In this document: piece after piece, positions 52,909 to 61,181 of the stretch
Layout of the letters: each line of letters starts with the position of its first letter
Numbering within the stretch: the stretch's first letter is position 1
Origin: Dehalococcoidia bacterium
GTDB lineage: Bacteria; Chloroflexota; Dehalococcoidia; Lucifugimonadales; UBA3495
Reading direction: 5' to 3'
Assembly: GCA_022827095.1 (NCBI GenBank)
Contig: JAJDTP010000005.1
Coordinates: forward strand, 248,001 to 312,000
DNA: 64,000 nt
Notes under the pieces: generated by a model
What the model was told of the DNA's origin: nothing
Database searches by the model: none
The model's input: the letters and a program-made list of their open reading frames with translations, nothing else
Program-made: the position numbers and the translations under genes

Positions 52909-53565
52909 CTATTGCTGGGCGTCGGCGCGGTTCTCCAGGGCTTTGTCCATCACGCGCTGGAAGACCTCATAGGGCTGGGCCCCGCTGAAGAGCAGGTTGT
53001 CGAACACGAAGGTGGGAATGCCACGGATGCCGTAGCCCAGCGCCTCGTGGTACTGGTCGACCACCTTCTGGGCGTAATGCCCGGATTCGACGCGTTGGCG
53101 CAACTCGGAGCCGTCGAGGCCGACGCCGGAGCCGATGTCAGCCAGGACCGATGGATCTCCCAGATCGGCGCCATAATCCCAGTACGCTTCGTAGGCGGCG
53201 TGGTGATACTCAAGGAACTTGCCCTGTTCCTGAGCGTATTCCGTTGCCTGCAGGGAGTAGAGACTGTTGGGAGTGTGCTTGGGCGGCCGCATCACGAGGT
53301 TGGCTTCCCGGGCGTAGGTACGGAGGGGGTCGGCCAGCTCGTCTGGGCTTTCGCCGGGGCGAGACTCGCGGACACGGCCCTCCTGGGGAGTGTCGGGACG
53401 CAGCAGGTAGGCGCGGCCCTCGACGGTGATGTCGTACTCTTCAGAAAGTTTGTCGACGCGTTCCAGGCCGACGTAGCACCAGGGTCAAATGTAGTCGTAC
53501 CAGACGATCACGTGCACGGGATTGGGATCGTCGGGATGGCTGTGGGCCGGCGGCTGGGTGGTCAT
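52909..53565 (-). CDS. DsbA/FrnE-like selenoprotein with U-P-W-C active site (Sec27)
   Basis: From ATG 53565 (GAGGTGAT site) the protein reads MTTQPPAHSHPDDPNPVHVIVWYDYI, then TGA at 53485-53487, then PWCYVGLERVDKLSEEYDI and onward in the same frame to 52909. With Sec at the TGA it is 218 aa with I-U-P-W-C-Y, where FrnE-type DsbA-family oxidoreductases have C-P-W-C-Y. The remainder (LLRPDTPQEGR, PKHTPNSLYSLQATEYAQEQG, GYGIRGIPTFVFDN with cis-Pro IPT) fits the family at full length. No signal peptide, so it is cytosolic like FrnE. The two halves would otherwise be annotated as a short ORF and a truncated DsbA. Confidence 0.9.
53452..53472 (-). promoter_or_regulatory. Bacterial SECIS-like hairpin of the DsbA-like gene
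   Basis: On the minus strand the stem GTCGGC pairs with GCGTCGAC-side bases (five Watson-Crick pairs plus one G-U). After one C-C mismatch a U-G and a G-C pair follow, closing a loop GAA that starts 22 nt after the TGA with G first. It is less regular than the other two hairpins but within the accepted distance. Confidence 0.55.
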
Positions 53566-53629
53566 GGCATCACCTCTGGGAGTACGGCGGTAGTGGAGCG
53601 AAGGCTGAGCGGCGGAGGGGGGCTTTGGA

Positions 53630-54340
53630 TCAGCAGGACACCAATCGATCCAGCAGGGGGTACAGTCCTTCCAAGCTGTCGATATGGTCGCAGTTAGGAA
53701 CGTCAGTGTGGAAGCCGCCCCGATCAATTAGGACGGGCAAGAGGCCGGCTTCCCGGGCACCCTCGACATCCGAACGCGGTTGATCGCCCACGTGCATGGC
53801 CTGGTCCGGGCGGAGCGCCATGCGTTGGAGGGCAGCTTCAAAGATGAGCGTGGCGGGTTTCTCGCCAGTCTCGCGGCTGGTGATGCAGAATTCGAGGTAC
53901 TGACGGATCCCAAGGCGCTGGGTGAGTTCCTCCATATCGCGTCGGAGGTTGGTGAGCACGGCCAGCCGGTAGCCCCGGCCGTTCAACTCTTTCAGCACGG
54001 GACGGGTTTCCTCGAACTCCACGAACTCCTTGGGGACGGAGATGGCCATGTCCCAGATCTGCTTGGCCATGCGGAGGGAGACGGCCACGCCGGATTCCTG
54101 GAGGATGATCTGCTCGTAACGGGCGAAAAACTCATCGCGGGACGCTGGGTCGCGTTCACCCAGGGGCCAGCGATGATTCTCCTCGTTGAAATAGAGATCG
54201 GCGATGGCGTAGCCGTGGGATAACCGCTCAGCGGGTACCCGGATGCCCAAGTTCTGGCAGGCGGCATGCTGGATCTGCGGCAACGGCGGCCAGAAGCGGA
54301 CCAGCGTATTGTAGAAATCGAAAAAGATAGCCTCAATCAT
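53630..54340 (-). CDS. HAD superfamily hydrolase
   Basis: 236 aa from ATG 54340 (54364 is an alternative). Motif I FFDFYNTLV, motif III Lys in RETGEKPATLIFEAAL and motif IV HVGDQPRSDVEGAREAG place it in the HAD phosphatase group with a C1 cap. Substrate unknown. Directly upstream of the selenoprotein gene (64 nt). Confidence 0.85.
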   Translation of the reverse strand: MIEAIFFDFYNTLVRFWPPLPQIQHAACQNLGIRVPAERLSHGYAIADLYFNEENHRWPLGERDPASRDEFFARYEQIILQESGVAVSLRMAKQIWDMAISVPKEFVEFEETRPVLKELNGRGYRLAVLTNLRRDMEELTQRLGIRQYLEFCITSRETGEKPATLIFEAALQRMALRPDQAMHVGDQPRSDVEGAREAGLLPVLIDRGGFHTDVPNCDHIDSLEGLYPLLDRLVSC

Positions 54341-54495
54341 CTGCGGGGAGCGCAGGGAGGGCATTCAGTTTCGGCGGGCGACCCGTTGCTGCGCGGGGCA
54401 ATGATAGCACAACGAATCCGGCGTGGCGCGAGTCTCTGACGGCCAGCGAAACCAGATCGCCTGGTGAGGGGCGCTTCATGCGTACATGGTGTGCC

Positions 54496-54585
54496 GTTGC
54501 GAGGAGCGCAGCGGGGTGGCGGTCCTATTCGCCCGGTGGCGTCCGTTGCCCTGACGAGATTGCCGCGCTGCGCTCGCGATGACAG
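54496..54585. repeat. Composite palindromic repeat, paired with 63472-63565
   Basis: GTTGCGAGGAGCGCAGCG, an inner part including GGCGTCCGTTGCCCTGACGA, and GATTGCCGCGCTGCGCTCGC then GATGACAG. The two ends are inverted copies of the TCATTGCGAG family. A near-copy, including the inner part, lies at 63472-63565. It fills most of the 290-nt spacer between the HAD gene and otsB. Confidence 0.78.
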
Positions 54586-54630
54586 CTCTGGCGACACGTG
54601 GCGTGCGCGAGGGTGGGGCAATGACGACGT

Positions 54631-55407
54631 TTACAACGTTACGAGTTCGACCAGGGCGGCGGAGACCTCTGCGGGAGAGGGCAATCGCCAGCTCGCACAG
54701 GTGGGTATGCCGGTCGCCCCGACGAATACCGCGACGCCTCCGGCAGATCGGACCGCGCCGAACGCATCCTCATCGGTTGCATCGTCGCCCATGTAGATGG
54801 GGAAAGAGTCGGGGGACAACCGGGACCGGATCAACGTGAGGGCTCGGCCCTTGTTCCAGTCGATCGACGGACGGAGCTCCAAAGCCATCTTGGCCTCGGT
54901 TACATGGCAGGACCCGGACTGGACCAAGGGATGGGTAATGTCATCGAACGCGGACACGACCTGGTCGTGATAGTAGGGCGGAGTTTGCCGGAAATGGGTA
55001 GTGAGGGTGTAGGTCTTATTCTCGACGAAGGCGCCGGGCACGCCGGCTAATCGGATTTCCAGATCGTGGGACGCCTGGCTGATAGTTTGGGAAGCAGAGT
55101 CAGCGTCAGGGTGGCGGTAATCCAGACCGAGGCCGCGTATCTCCAGACCATGGTTGCCGGCGTAGACCAGGCCCGGCACGTTGACCCGCGCCTCGACGTC
55201 GTGCAGGGACCGTCCGCTAATCACCCCGACTACGAACTCGGCACGGTTGGCGAGTTGGCAGAGGAGCAGATGATTGCCGGGGCACAGGGTGGCCTGTTCC
55301 GGCCGGGGAGCGATATCGGATAAAGTCCCGTCGAAATCTAGGAGCAGCAGAATAGGGTTCCGCCCGACGACCAGGTCTTTGAGTTCGTCGACGTTGAGAT
55401 CAAACAT
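54631..55407 (-). CDS. otsB: Trehalose-6-phosphate phosphatase
   Basis: 258 aa HAD-fold enzyme. ILLLLDFDGTLSDIAPRPEQ (motif I), VVGVISGRSLHDVEARV, and MGDDATDEDAFGAVR (motif IV) are typical of OtsB. It converts trehalose-6-phosphate to trehalose. ATG 55407 is chosen because it lies 11 nt after otsA and directly before the conserved core. Confidence 0.93.
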   Translation of the reverse strand: MFDLNVDELKDLVVGRNPILLLLDFDGTLSDIAPRPEQATLCPGNHLLLCQLANRAEFVVGVISGRSLHDVEARVNVPGLVYAGNHGLEIRGLGLDYRHPDADSASQTISQASHDLEIRLAGVPGAFVENKTYTLTTHFRQTPPYYHDQVVSAFDDITHPLVQSGSCHVTEAKMALELRPSIDWNKGRALTLIRSRLSPDSFPIYMGDDATDEDAFGAVRSAGGVAVFVGATGIPTCASWRLPSPAEVSAALVELVTL

Positions 55408-55418
55408 GGGGATTGGCG

Positions 55419-56927
55419 CTATGCCGTGGTCGCGACGCTGAGGCGGGAGTGATCGGGGGTGCTCGCCTGCATGAGGTGCATCATGATGCGGCCGGCCCAT
55501 TTATAGATGTTGTTGTCGCGGACCGTGTTGCGCATCTGGCGCATGCGTATGCGGCGCTCGGCGTCAGTCATGGTGAGAGCCTGGTGGATGGCCTCGGCAA
55601 ACTGCTCCGTGGCGTAGGGGTTGATGATGAGGGAGCCGGTGAGCTCCTGGGCGGCCCCGGCGAAGGCGCTCAGGATCAGCACGCCGTCCTCATCCACGCG
55701 GGAAGCCACGTACTCTTTGGCTACCAGGTTCATACCATCGTGGAGGCTGCTCTCGGCGCAGAAACTGGCGAGACGGCGGAGGGCGGAGAACGTCGGCGAC
55801 GGCAAGGAGGTAGGCCAATAGAGGACCGGCTGCCAGCCGTCGTGTCCGAAACGTTCGTTGATGCGGTTGACCGTGGCTTCGATATCTATGGTCAGCTGCA
55901 TGTACGAGTCGATGTTGGTGCGGCTGGTGGCTCCGGCCTGGAGGAACACCAGCTGGCCACGGTACTGGGGCCACTTTTCAAACAGACGCTCGACGGCACG
56001 AAGACGATGGGGGATGCCCTTGGTGTAGTCCTGCCGGTCGATACCCAGGCCGAGGATGCGTCCGCGGTTCAGGCCCAATTCCCGGGAAAGTCGGGCCATT
56101 TCGACTTCGACCTCCTCCGAGCGGGCCTCGCTGTCCAGGCTTTCAAAATCGATGCTGATGGGGAACGGGCGGACCAGGGTGGTCTCGTCCCGGTAGTCGA
56201 TCAGTCCGTATTCGGAGTCGACGTGGGCGTCCAGGTTGGCGTCGACGCAGTTGAGAAAATTCTGACAGTCCCCGGACAAGTGAAAACCCAAGAGGTCGTT
56301 GCCCAACATGCCGTCGAGGATTTCGTCCTGCCACGGGCAAATGCGTAGGATGTCCGGGTTGGGCCAGGGGATGTGCCAGAACTGGCCGATGATGGCGTCC
56401 GGGTTGACCTCGCGGATGTACCTGGGGAGGAGGGCGAGATGATAGTCCTGGATCAGGACGATGGCCGGCTCGTCGTTGATTTCGTCGAGCACCAGATCCG
56501 CGAAGCGCCGGTTGACTGACTGATAGAAACCGTAGTGCTGGGCATCGAAAACGGGTTCGGTGTAGGCGATGTGGCACAAGGGCCACAGGCCCTCGTTGGC
56601 GAAGCCGTAGTAAAACCCCTGGTTCTCCTCATCGCTCAGGGTGAGCAGGCGCATGGAGTAAGCGGGGGCATCGGTAGGCACGTGGATACGGCCGGTCTCG
56701 TCCATGGCAGCCAGATCATCATCGCCGTTACTCTGGGCGATCCAGGTGCCGCCGCAGGCACGCATCAGGGGATCGATAGCGGCGGTGAGACCACCCGGGG
56801 GCATCTCCCCGCGTGGGACACCGTCCTGCATCGTAAACACGTACGGCTGCCGATTTGACACCACGACCAGCCGATAGTCGCTCAATTCCCGGCTTACCAA
56901 GCGTTGTAAATCATCGCCGGTCCACAT
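55419..56927 (-). CDS. otsA: Alpha,alpha-trehalose-phosphate synthase (GT20)
   Basis: 502 aa. RLVVVSNRQPY, GGLTAAIDPLMRACGGTWIA, the QDYHLALLPRYI active-site stretch, GQFWHIPWPNPDI, GRILGLGIDRQDYTKGIPHRL and HDGMNLVAKEYVASRVD all match OtsA. It joins glucose from a nucleotide sugar to glucose-6-phosphate. GGAGGTGG precedes ATG 56927; an AT-rich stretch upstream (TTATAGTTAT, about 56985-56996) probably holds the promoter. Confidence 0.94.
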   Translation of the reverse strand: MWTGDDLQRLVSRELSDYRLVVVSNRQPYVFTMQDGVPRGEMPPGGLTAAIDPLMRACGGTWIAQSNGDDDLAAMDETGRIHVPTDAPAYSMRLLTLSDEENQGFYYGFANEGLWPLCHIAYTEPVFDAQHYGFYQSVNRRFADLVLDEINDEPAIVLIQDYHLALLPRYIREVNPDAIIGQFWHIPWPNPDILRICPWQDEILDGMLGNDLLGFHLSGDCQNFLNCVDANLDAHVDSEYGLIDYRDETTLVRPFPISIDFESLDSEARSEEVEVEMARLSRELGLNRGRILGLGIDRQDYTKGIPHRLRAVERLFEKWPQYRGQLVFLQAGATSRTNIDSYMQLTIDIEATVNRINERFGHDGWQPVLYWPTSLPSPTFSALRRLASFCAESSLHDGMNLVAKEYVASRVDEDGVLILSAFAGAAQELTGSLIINPYATEQFAEAIHQALTMTDAERRIRMRQMRNTVRDNNIYKWAGRIMMHLMQASTPDHSRLSVATTA

Positions 56928-57257
56928 AACGGGCCACCTCCATCCTCGGGTGCGCCTCGCAGCATAAAGAAGTTATGCACTGCAAATAACTATAATCATT
57001 ATTATCGGCTACAGATTGTGCCACACGGGAGCCGTGGGGTCAATGGACGCATGGGCTTCGGGTAGCGTTCCGTTTCAGGCGGTTTCTTTGCATGGATGAA
57101 CAGGATGGGCAGGATTTTCAGATGCCAAGGATACTTGGATTCCGGCTTTCGCCGGAATGACGAGAACTAAACTACTGCCGGAGTGACGAGAACCAAACCA
57201 CCTAAATTGCAACGCCATCATGGGCTTCGCCAAGCAGGAACGGGCTGCCTGGTGGGT
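56928..57257. repeat. Spacer with two dispersed repeat types
   Basis: AT-rich promoter-like DNA next to otsA, then GCATGGATGAACAGGATG..AGGATTTTCAG (57092-57121, CATCCTGT family) and TGGATTCCGGCTTTCGCCGG..AATGACGAG (57133-57166). No gene is seen. Confidence 0.65.
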
Positions 57258-57956
57258 TCAGGCGGCGGCCGGGCGGACGGGGATGGTGTCGGGGAGTTTG
57301 ACGCGGAAGGTGAGTTCCAGGGCGCGTTTCCAGAGTGGGGATAGCTCGATGGCGGAAGGCTCGCGGCGCAGGTCCAGGTTTTCGGGGTGGCAGCCGCAGG
57401 GCGGAGGCGTCAGGCCCCGGGGATAGAAGCCGTGGGGGTCGGGGCGTCGCGCCAGGGGCGCGTCGACCAGATTGTGGGCCTCGGCGATCTCCCGGTAGTC
57501 GGGCAGGGCGATGATCTCCGCTACGGATTGGGGAGCGGGGCGACGCGGGGGTCGGACGGGGCGACGGCTGCGTCCCGTCACCGGCCGGCCGGCGATGGCG
57601 CCCTCAATGGAGCGAATGAGCATGGCCACGCGGTTGCGGGCCTGCCGGCTCAGGCGTTGAGCCTCCCTGGCGTTGACCGAGGCCAGACGTTCGGGCAACT
57701 GGTAAATGGCGCGGAAGATGTGCACTCCGCCGTTGGAGATGCGTCCCTCGGCCGCCATGACGAACAAGTAGTTGGTCAGCCGGCGGCGGGTGTAACGGTG
57801 AACCCAGTTCCGCTCCACCACTGCGGCGGTGGCGGCATGGGACGCCGCACGGGCCAAGGCGTTGGCGGCGCGGCCGTAGTCGCCAGCGTTGTGGTCGGAC
57901 CGGGCCAAAGACAGGAACCGCCGGGCCTGGGCCTGGTGATGGTGAACACTGCCCAT
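57258..57956 (-). CDS. Unknown helical protein, copy B of the duplicated pair
   Basis: 232 aa, paralogue of 4505-5197 over the full length. Shared segments include RFLSLARSDHN.GDY, RLSRQARNRVAMLIRSIEGA, RPVTGRSRRP, EIIALPDYREIA, RRPDPHGFY and a C-x-C-H (CGCHP). Differences are mostly substitutions, so both copies appear to be under selection as proteins. GAAAAAGGAGCGTGCGTTCAAC before the ATG matches copy A. Function unknown. Confidence 0.7.
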   Translation of the reverse strand: MGSVHHHQAQARRFLSLARSDHNAGDYGRAANALARAASHAATAAVVERNWVHRYTRRRLTNYLFVMAAEGRISNGGVHIFRAIYQLPERLASVNAREAQRLSRQARNRVAMLIRSIEGAIAGRPVTGRSRRPVRPPRRPAPQSVAEIIALPDYREIAEAHNLVDAPLARRPDPHGFYPRGLTPPPCGCHPENLDLRREPSAIELSPLWKRALELTFRVKLPDTIPVRPAAA

Positions 57957-58450
57957 GTTGAACGCACGCTCCTTTTTCTTTTACATCGATGCACAGGATG
58001 GACAGGATGAGGATTGATTTAGATGGGGTCGAGATGGTTTCTTGGGGTTTGGATGTTCACAGGCGATTGGGATGTTGGTTGCTACAGGCTGTTGGCGATT
58101 GGTTGGCGTTGACCAGGTCCCGGATGTTGATCAGCCCCACGGCCGGGGGATGTGCGCTGGGGTTTTTTGCTCTCATTGCCCATGCCCGAGGCATGGCGCG
58201 CTGTGGCGGGCGCGGTGGCCGGGGCGACTGCTCCGATTAGGACGGTCGGGGACAGTCTCCCGCGAAGGCCGATAGCGACTTGGTTGCTGATGGATTTTGG
58301 CCGTACTAGCCGGAACCTGGTCGGAATGAGGATATCCTTGCCTGTGGAAGCCATGATAGCACGGGCGTTCTGCGGGCGGCGGAGCGCGGATGTCAGGAGT
58401 TTTCCTCGTTGGGGAAGGGGTTGAACTTGCATGGATGGACAGGATGGACG
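57957..58450 (-). other. Conserved leader of copy B
   Basis: Minus-strand counterpart of 4036-4504, with the same ordered blocks from a CATCCTGTCCATCCATGCA repeat (58428-58446) to the TGTAAAAG just before the gene. No reading frame is conserved between the two copies. A 430-nt conserved leader is unusual for such a small gene. Confidence 0.6.
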
Positions 58451-58469
58451 GGATGATATTGACTGTGCA

Positions 58470-58550
58470 ACGAGATTGCCGCCCCCGCATCGAGTGCGGG
58501 GCGACCCCGTGTCAGGCACGGGGCAGGCATCTCCTCCGCTCGCAATGACA
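58470..58550. repeat. TCATTGCGAG-type repeat pair split by hairpins
   Basis: AACGAGATTGCCG (58469-58481) and CTCCGCTCGCAATGACAG (58533-58551) are the outer parts. Between them are CCCCGCATCGAGTGCGGGG and ACCCCGTGTCAGGCACGGGG, two nested hairpins. Confidence 0.65.
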
Positions 58551-58580
58551 GAGCGGGTGAAGTGAGTGGCGTGAGCGGCC

Positions 58581-58725
58581 CAGGGCCTTTTCAAAGTCCC
58601 GTATGTCGGCCTTTCATCCCGAACCGTCATTCCCGCTTTGGCCGGAATCCAGCAGATCGTTGTGTTTGAAATGTTCTGGATTCCGGCTTTCGCCGGAATG
58701 ACGGATTAACTTTGAAAAGGCCCTG
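58581..58725. mobile_element. 145-bp MITE derived from the ISAs1 element
   Basis: The ends CAGGGCCTTTTCAAAGTC (58581-58598) and its inverted copy (58709-58725, 17 of 18) are those of the ISAs1 element at 2683-3879. It is flanked by GTGAGCGGCC (58571-58580) and GTGAGCGGCT (58726-58735), a 9-of-10 target-site duplication. The interior is not transposase but an inverted pair of TTCCGGC..GCCGGAA repeats (58625-58652 and 58676-58704). Confidence 0.87.
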
Positions 58726-58843
58726 GTGAGCGGCTGGGCTTTCCTTGACACTCGGGGTGGCCCGTACCATAATTTCCCGGTCAAAATTCGCACCGTGCGA
58801 ACTGATAAATAGCCCTTCCCGTTCATGGGACAGGAGGTTTTCG

Positions 58844-59290
58844 TTGTCCACCGCTTCCTTCACTCTTACCGACGAGATGCGAGAGCAGGCGATCGGGGTC
58901 GAGAGCGCGCCCACCACGACTGATGTCGAGAAGGGGCACATTGCTAGGTTTGCCGAAGCCATCGGGGATGACAACCCGGCGTACACCGAAGGCACGCCGG
59001 AGACCGGGGGCATCGTCGCTCCGCCGACATTCCTGCGGGCCATGCGCGCAGTGCGACCGGAGTTGCCCTTTGAAATTCCGTTCACGCGGCTGCTGGACGG
59101 AGGCAGCGACTGGGAGTACTTTGAGCACGTGCGGCCGGGTGACGTGATCACAGCGGTAGGCCGCGTGGAGGACATCCGGGAGCGGACGGGGAGCATCGGG
59201 CAGATGCTCATCACGACCATCAAGGTCACGTATCGGAATCAGACCGGGGCGATCGTAGCGACGCAGACCAGCACGTCGATACGGCACTGA
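58844..59290 (+). CDS. MaoC-type hydratase, N-terminal-domain protein
   Basis: 148 aa hotdog protein of the FAS1-dehydratase/MaoC_dehydrat_N type: VEKGHIARFAEAIGDDNPAYTE, GIVAPPTFL, DGGSDWEYFEHVRPGD. The start is TTG 58844 with GGAGG at 58833-58837; the longer reading from 58745 crosses the MITE side. It probably pairs with the next gene to form one heterodimeric (3R)-hydroxyacyl-CoA dehydratase. Confidence 0.85.
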   Translation: MSTASFTLTDEMREQAIGVESAPTTTDVEKGHIARFAEAIGDDNPAYTEGTPETGGIVAPPTFLRAMRAVRPELPFEIPFTRLLDGGSDWEYFEHVRPGDVITAVGRVEDIRERTGSIGQMLITTIKVTYRNQTGAIVATQTSTSIRH

Positions 59291-59540
59291 TGATTTCGGG
59301 CACTGGATTCCGGCTTTCGCCGGAATGACGGTTGGGGTGCCGGAATGACGGTGAGAGCTGATGCGGACCCAGTTTGCCGCGGGGAGATGTCAGAAGCAGG
59401 ATTTTCAAGATTTGCGGATTATCAGGATCGAGACCATTCCATAGTGGAGAGTTTACAGTCCTGCCAAATCGTAAAATCCCGTAAATCTTGCTGCTGACGA
59501 TTTGCGAAACCGGGTACGCGAGAGCATTGAGAGGAACAAC
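59291..59540. repeat. Intra-operon spacer made of dispersed repeats
   Basis: GGATTCCGGCTTTCGCCGG..AATGACGG (59305-59330) and an AGGATTTTCAAGATTTGCGG..CAGGATCG element (59397-59432), with an inverted relative (59458-59492). No gene is seen. Confidence 0.65.
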
Positions 59541-59972
59541 ATGGGCCAGCAGATTTATTTCGAAGACGTGAGCGAAGGTATGGAGTTGCCGATGGAGGTG
59601 AGGGAACCTACCACACGGCAGTTGGTGCAGTACGCCGGGGCGTCGGGCGACTTTTACGAGATCCACTACGACAAGCCCTACGCGGAGAGCATCGGGCTGC
59701 CGGGGATCATCATTCACGGGGCGCTGAAAAACGCGATGCTTGGGTCCTACGTGACGGGTTGGGCTGGTCCGGCGTCCACGCTGCGGCGGCTGACCTGCCA
59801 GTACCGGGGTATGGACTTTCCCGGCGAGCCGATCACGGCCAAGGGACACGTTGCGCGGGTGTACCAGGAAGGGGAGCAGAACCTGGTGGACTGCACGATC
59901 TGGCTGGAGAACCCGCAAGGTCAGCAGACCACGCCGGGGACGGCCACGGTGGTGCTGCCCAGCCGCGGGTGA
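59541..59972 (+). CDS. MaoC-type (R)-specific enoyl-CoA hydratase-like protein
   Basis: 143 aa. The hydratase-2 motif appears as YAGASGDFYEIHYDKPYAES (Asp and His acid/base pair) followed by GLPGIIIHGAL. GAGAGGAACAAC precedes ATG 59541. With 58844-59290 it would hydrate an enoyl-CoA to the 3R-hydroxy product for the downstream SDRs. Confidence 0.87.
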   Translation: MGQQIYFEDVSEGMELPMEVREPTTRQLVQYAGASGDFYEIHYDKPYAESIGLPGIIIHGALKNAMLGSYVTGWAGPASTLRRLTCQYRGMDFPGEPITAKGHVARVYQEGEQNLVDCTIWLENPQGQQTTPGTATVVLPSRG

Positions 59973-60099
59973 CGTTTCAAGCCGTCATTTCCGCGAAGAC
60001 GGGAAGCCAGAATGTCGTTGCTGCGAAGGATACTGGATTCCGGCTCAAGGCCGGAATGACGAGATACCGGACAAATCAAAGATAGAGGAATCACTGACT

Positions 60100-61035
60100 A
60101 TGCCCAACAATCTGGAAGGAAAGGTAGCGATCGTCACCGGCTCGGGCCGCGGCGTGGGACGGGGGATCGCGAAGCTGATGGCCGAGGAAGGCGCCAAAGT
60201 GGTGGTCGTCGATCCGGGTGTCAACGTTGACGGCACCGGGTTTGACCAGTCCATCGCCGAGGTGGTGGTCGGAGAGATTCGTGATGCCGGCGGGACCGCG
60301 GTGGCGTGCACCGAATCGGTGGCGACCATGGATGGCGGCGAGCGGATCGTGCAGACGGCCATCGACAACTTCGGGCGGCTGGACATCGTGGTCTGCTGCG
60401 CCGGCATCCTGCGTGACCGCATGGTCTTCAACATGACGGAGCAGGAGTGGGACGATGTGATTGCGGTGCATCTGAAGGGGACGTTCACGGTGGTCAAGCA
60501 CGCGTGCATCCTCTTCCGGCAGCAGCGATCGGGTCGGGTGATCACCTTCAGCAGCCAGTCCGGTTTGGTGGGCAACAGCGGTCAGGCCAACTACGGCGCG
60601 GCCAAGAGCGGCATTGCCGGGTTCACCAAAGTGGTGGCCAAGGATATGGGCCGGTACGGCGTGACGGCGAACTCGATCGCGCCCCGGGCGACCACGCGGA
60701 TGATCGGGGCCATACCCGAATCCGCCGCGGAGATCCGGGCGCGGGGCGGAGTGGCTTCGCTCTCGGGGGACGGAGGAGACGAAAGCCAGTTGCAGGATCT
60801 GGATCCGGACGGGATCGCTCCCTTCGTGGCCTACCTGTGCTCGGACTACGCGGCCAACATCAACGGACAGACGTTCCTGGTGTACGGCAACACGGTATCG
60901 CTGATGTCGCAGCCGCGGCCGGAAAAGGCGATCTGGACGGAATCGGGACACTGGGAGATGGATGACCTTTCGGCGCAGGCGCGGGGATACCTGACGGCCG
61001 GGATTCCGAATCCGGCCCCGGCGCAGCAGCGGTGA
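60100..61035 (+). CDS. SDR, MFE-2-like 3-hydroxyacyl-CoA dehydrogenase, copy 1
   Basis: 311 aa. GKVAIVTGSGRGVGRGIAKLMAEEGAKVVVVD, ESVATMDGGERIVQ, GILRDRMVFNMTEQEWD, ITFSSQSGLVGNSGQANYGAAKSG (Ser/Tyr/Lys) and NSIAPRATTRM resemble the dehydrogenase unit of peroxisomal multifunctional enzyme 2. ATG 60100 is preferred for AGAGGAATC; the long upstream extension is repeat DNA. Tandem paralogue of 61182-62093. Confidence 0.86.
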   Translation: MPNNLEGKVAIVTGSGRGVGRGIAKLMAEEGAKVVVVDPGVNVDGTGFDQSIAEVVVGEIRDAGGTAVACTESVATMDGGERIVQTAIDNFGRLDIVVCCAGILRDRMVFNMTEQEWDDVIAVHLKGTFTVVKHACILFRQQRSGRVITFSSQSGLVGNSGQANYGAAKSGIAGFTKVVAKDMGRYGVTANSIAPRATTRMIGAIPESAAEIRARGGVASLSGDGGDESQLQDLDPDGIAPFVAYLCSDYAANINGQTFLVYGNTVSLMSQPRPEKAIWTESGHWEMDDLSAQARGYLTAGIPNPAPAQQR

Positions 61036-61181
61036 CCCTGCCTCCCCTCGTTATTTTGTCAGAATCAGGATTTTCATGATTATAGGATTGTCAGGATTGG
61101 GGTAACGTAATCCCGAAAATCCTTCAATCCTGCCCCTGATGATGGACCGCAGCAATTTTCATTGCACTAAGGAATAGAACA
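61036..61181. repeat. Spacer with an AGGATTTTCA repeat pair
   Basis: ATCAGGATTTTCATGATTAT..GGATTGTCAGGATTG (61065-61100) and an inverted CCGAAAATCCTTCAATCCTG (61113-61132). It occupies nearly all of the spacer between the two SDR genes. Confidence 0.65.

Noticed and set aside
51678-52988. A 436-aa plus-strand ORF with internal repeats
   Set aside because: Antisense of the two tandem Uma2 genes; the apparent protein repeat is only their duplication.
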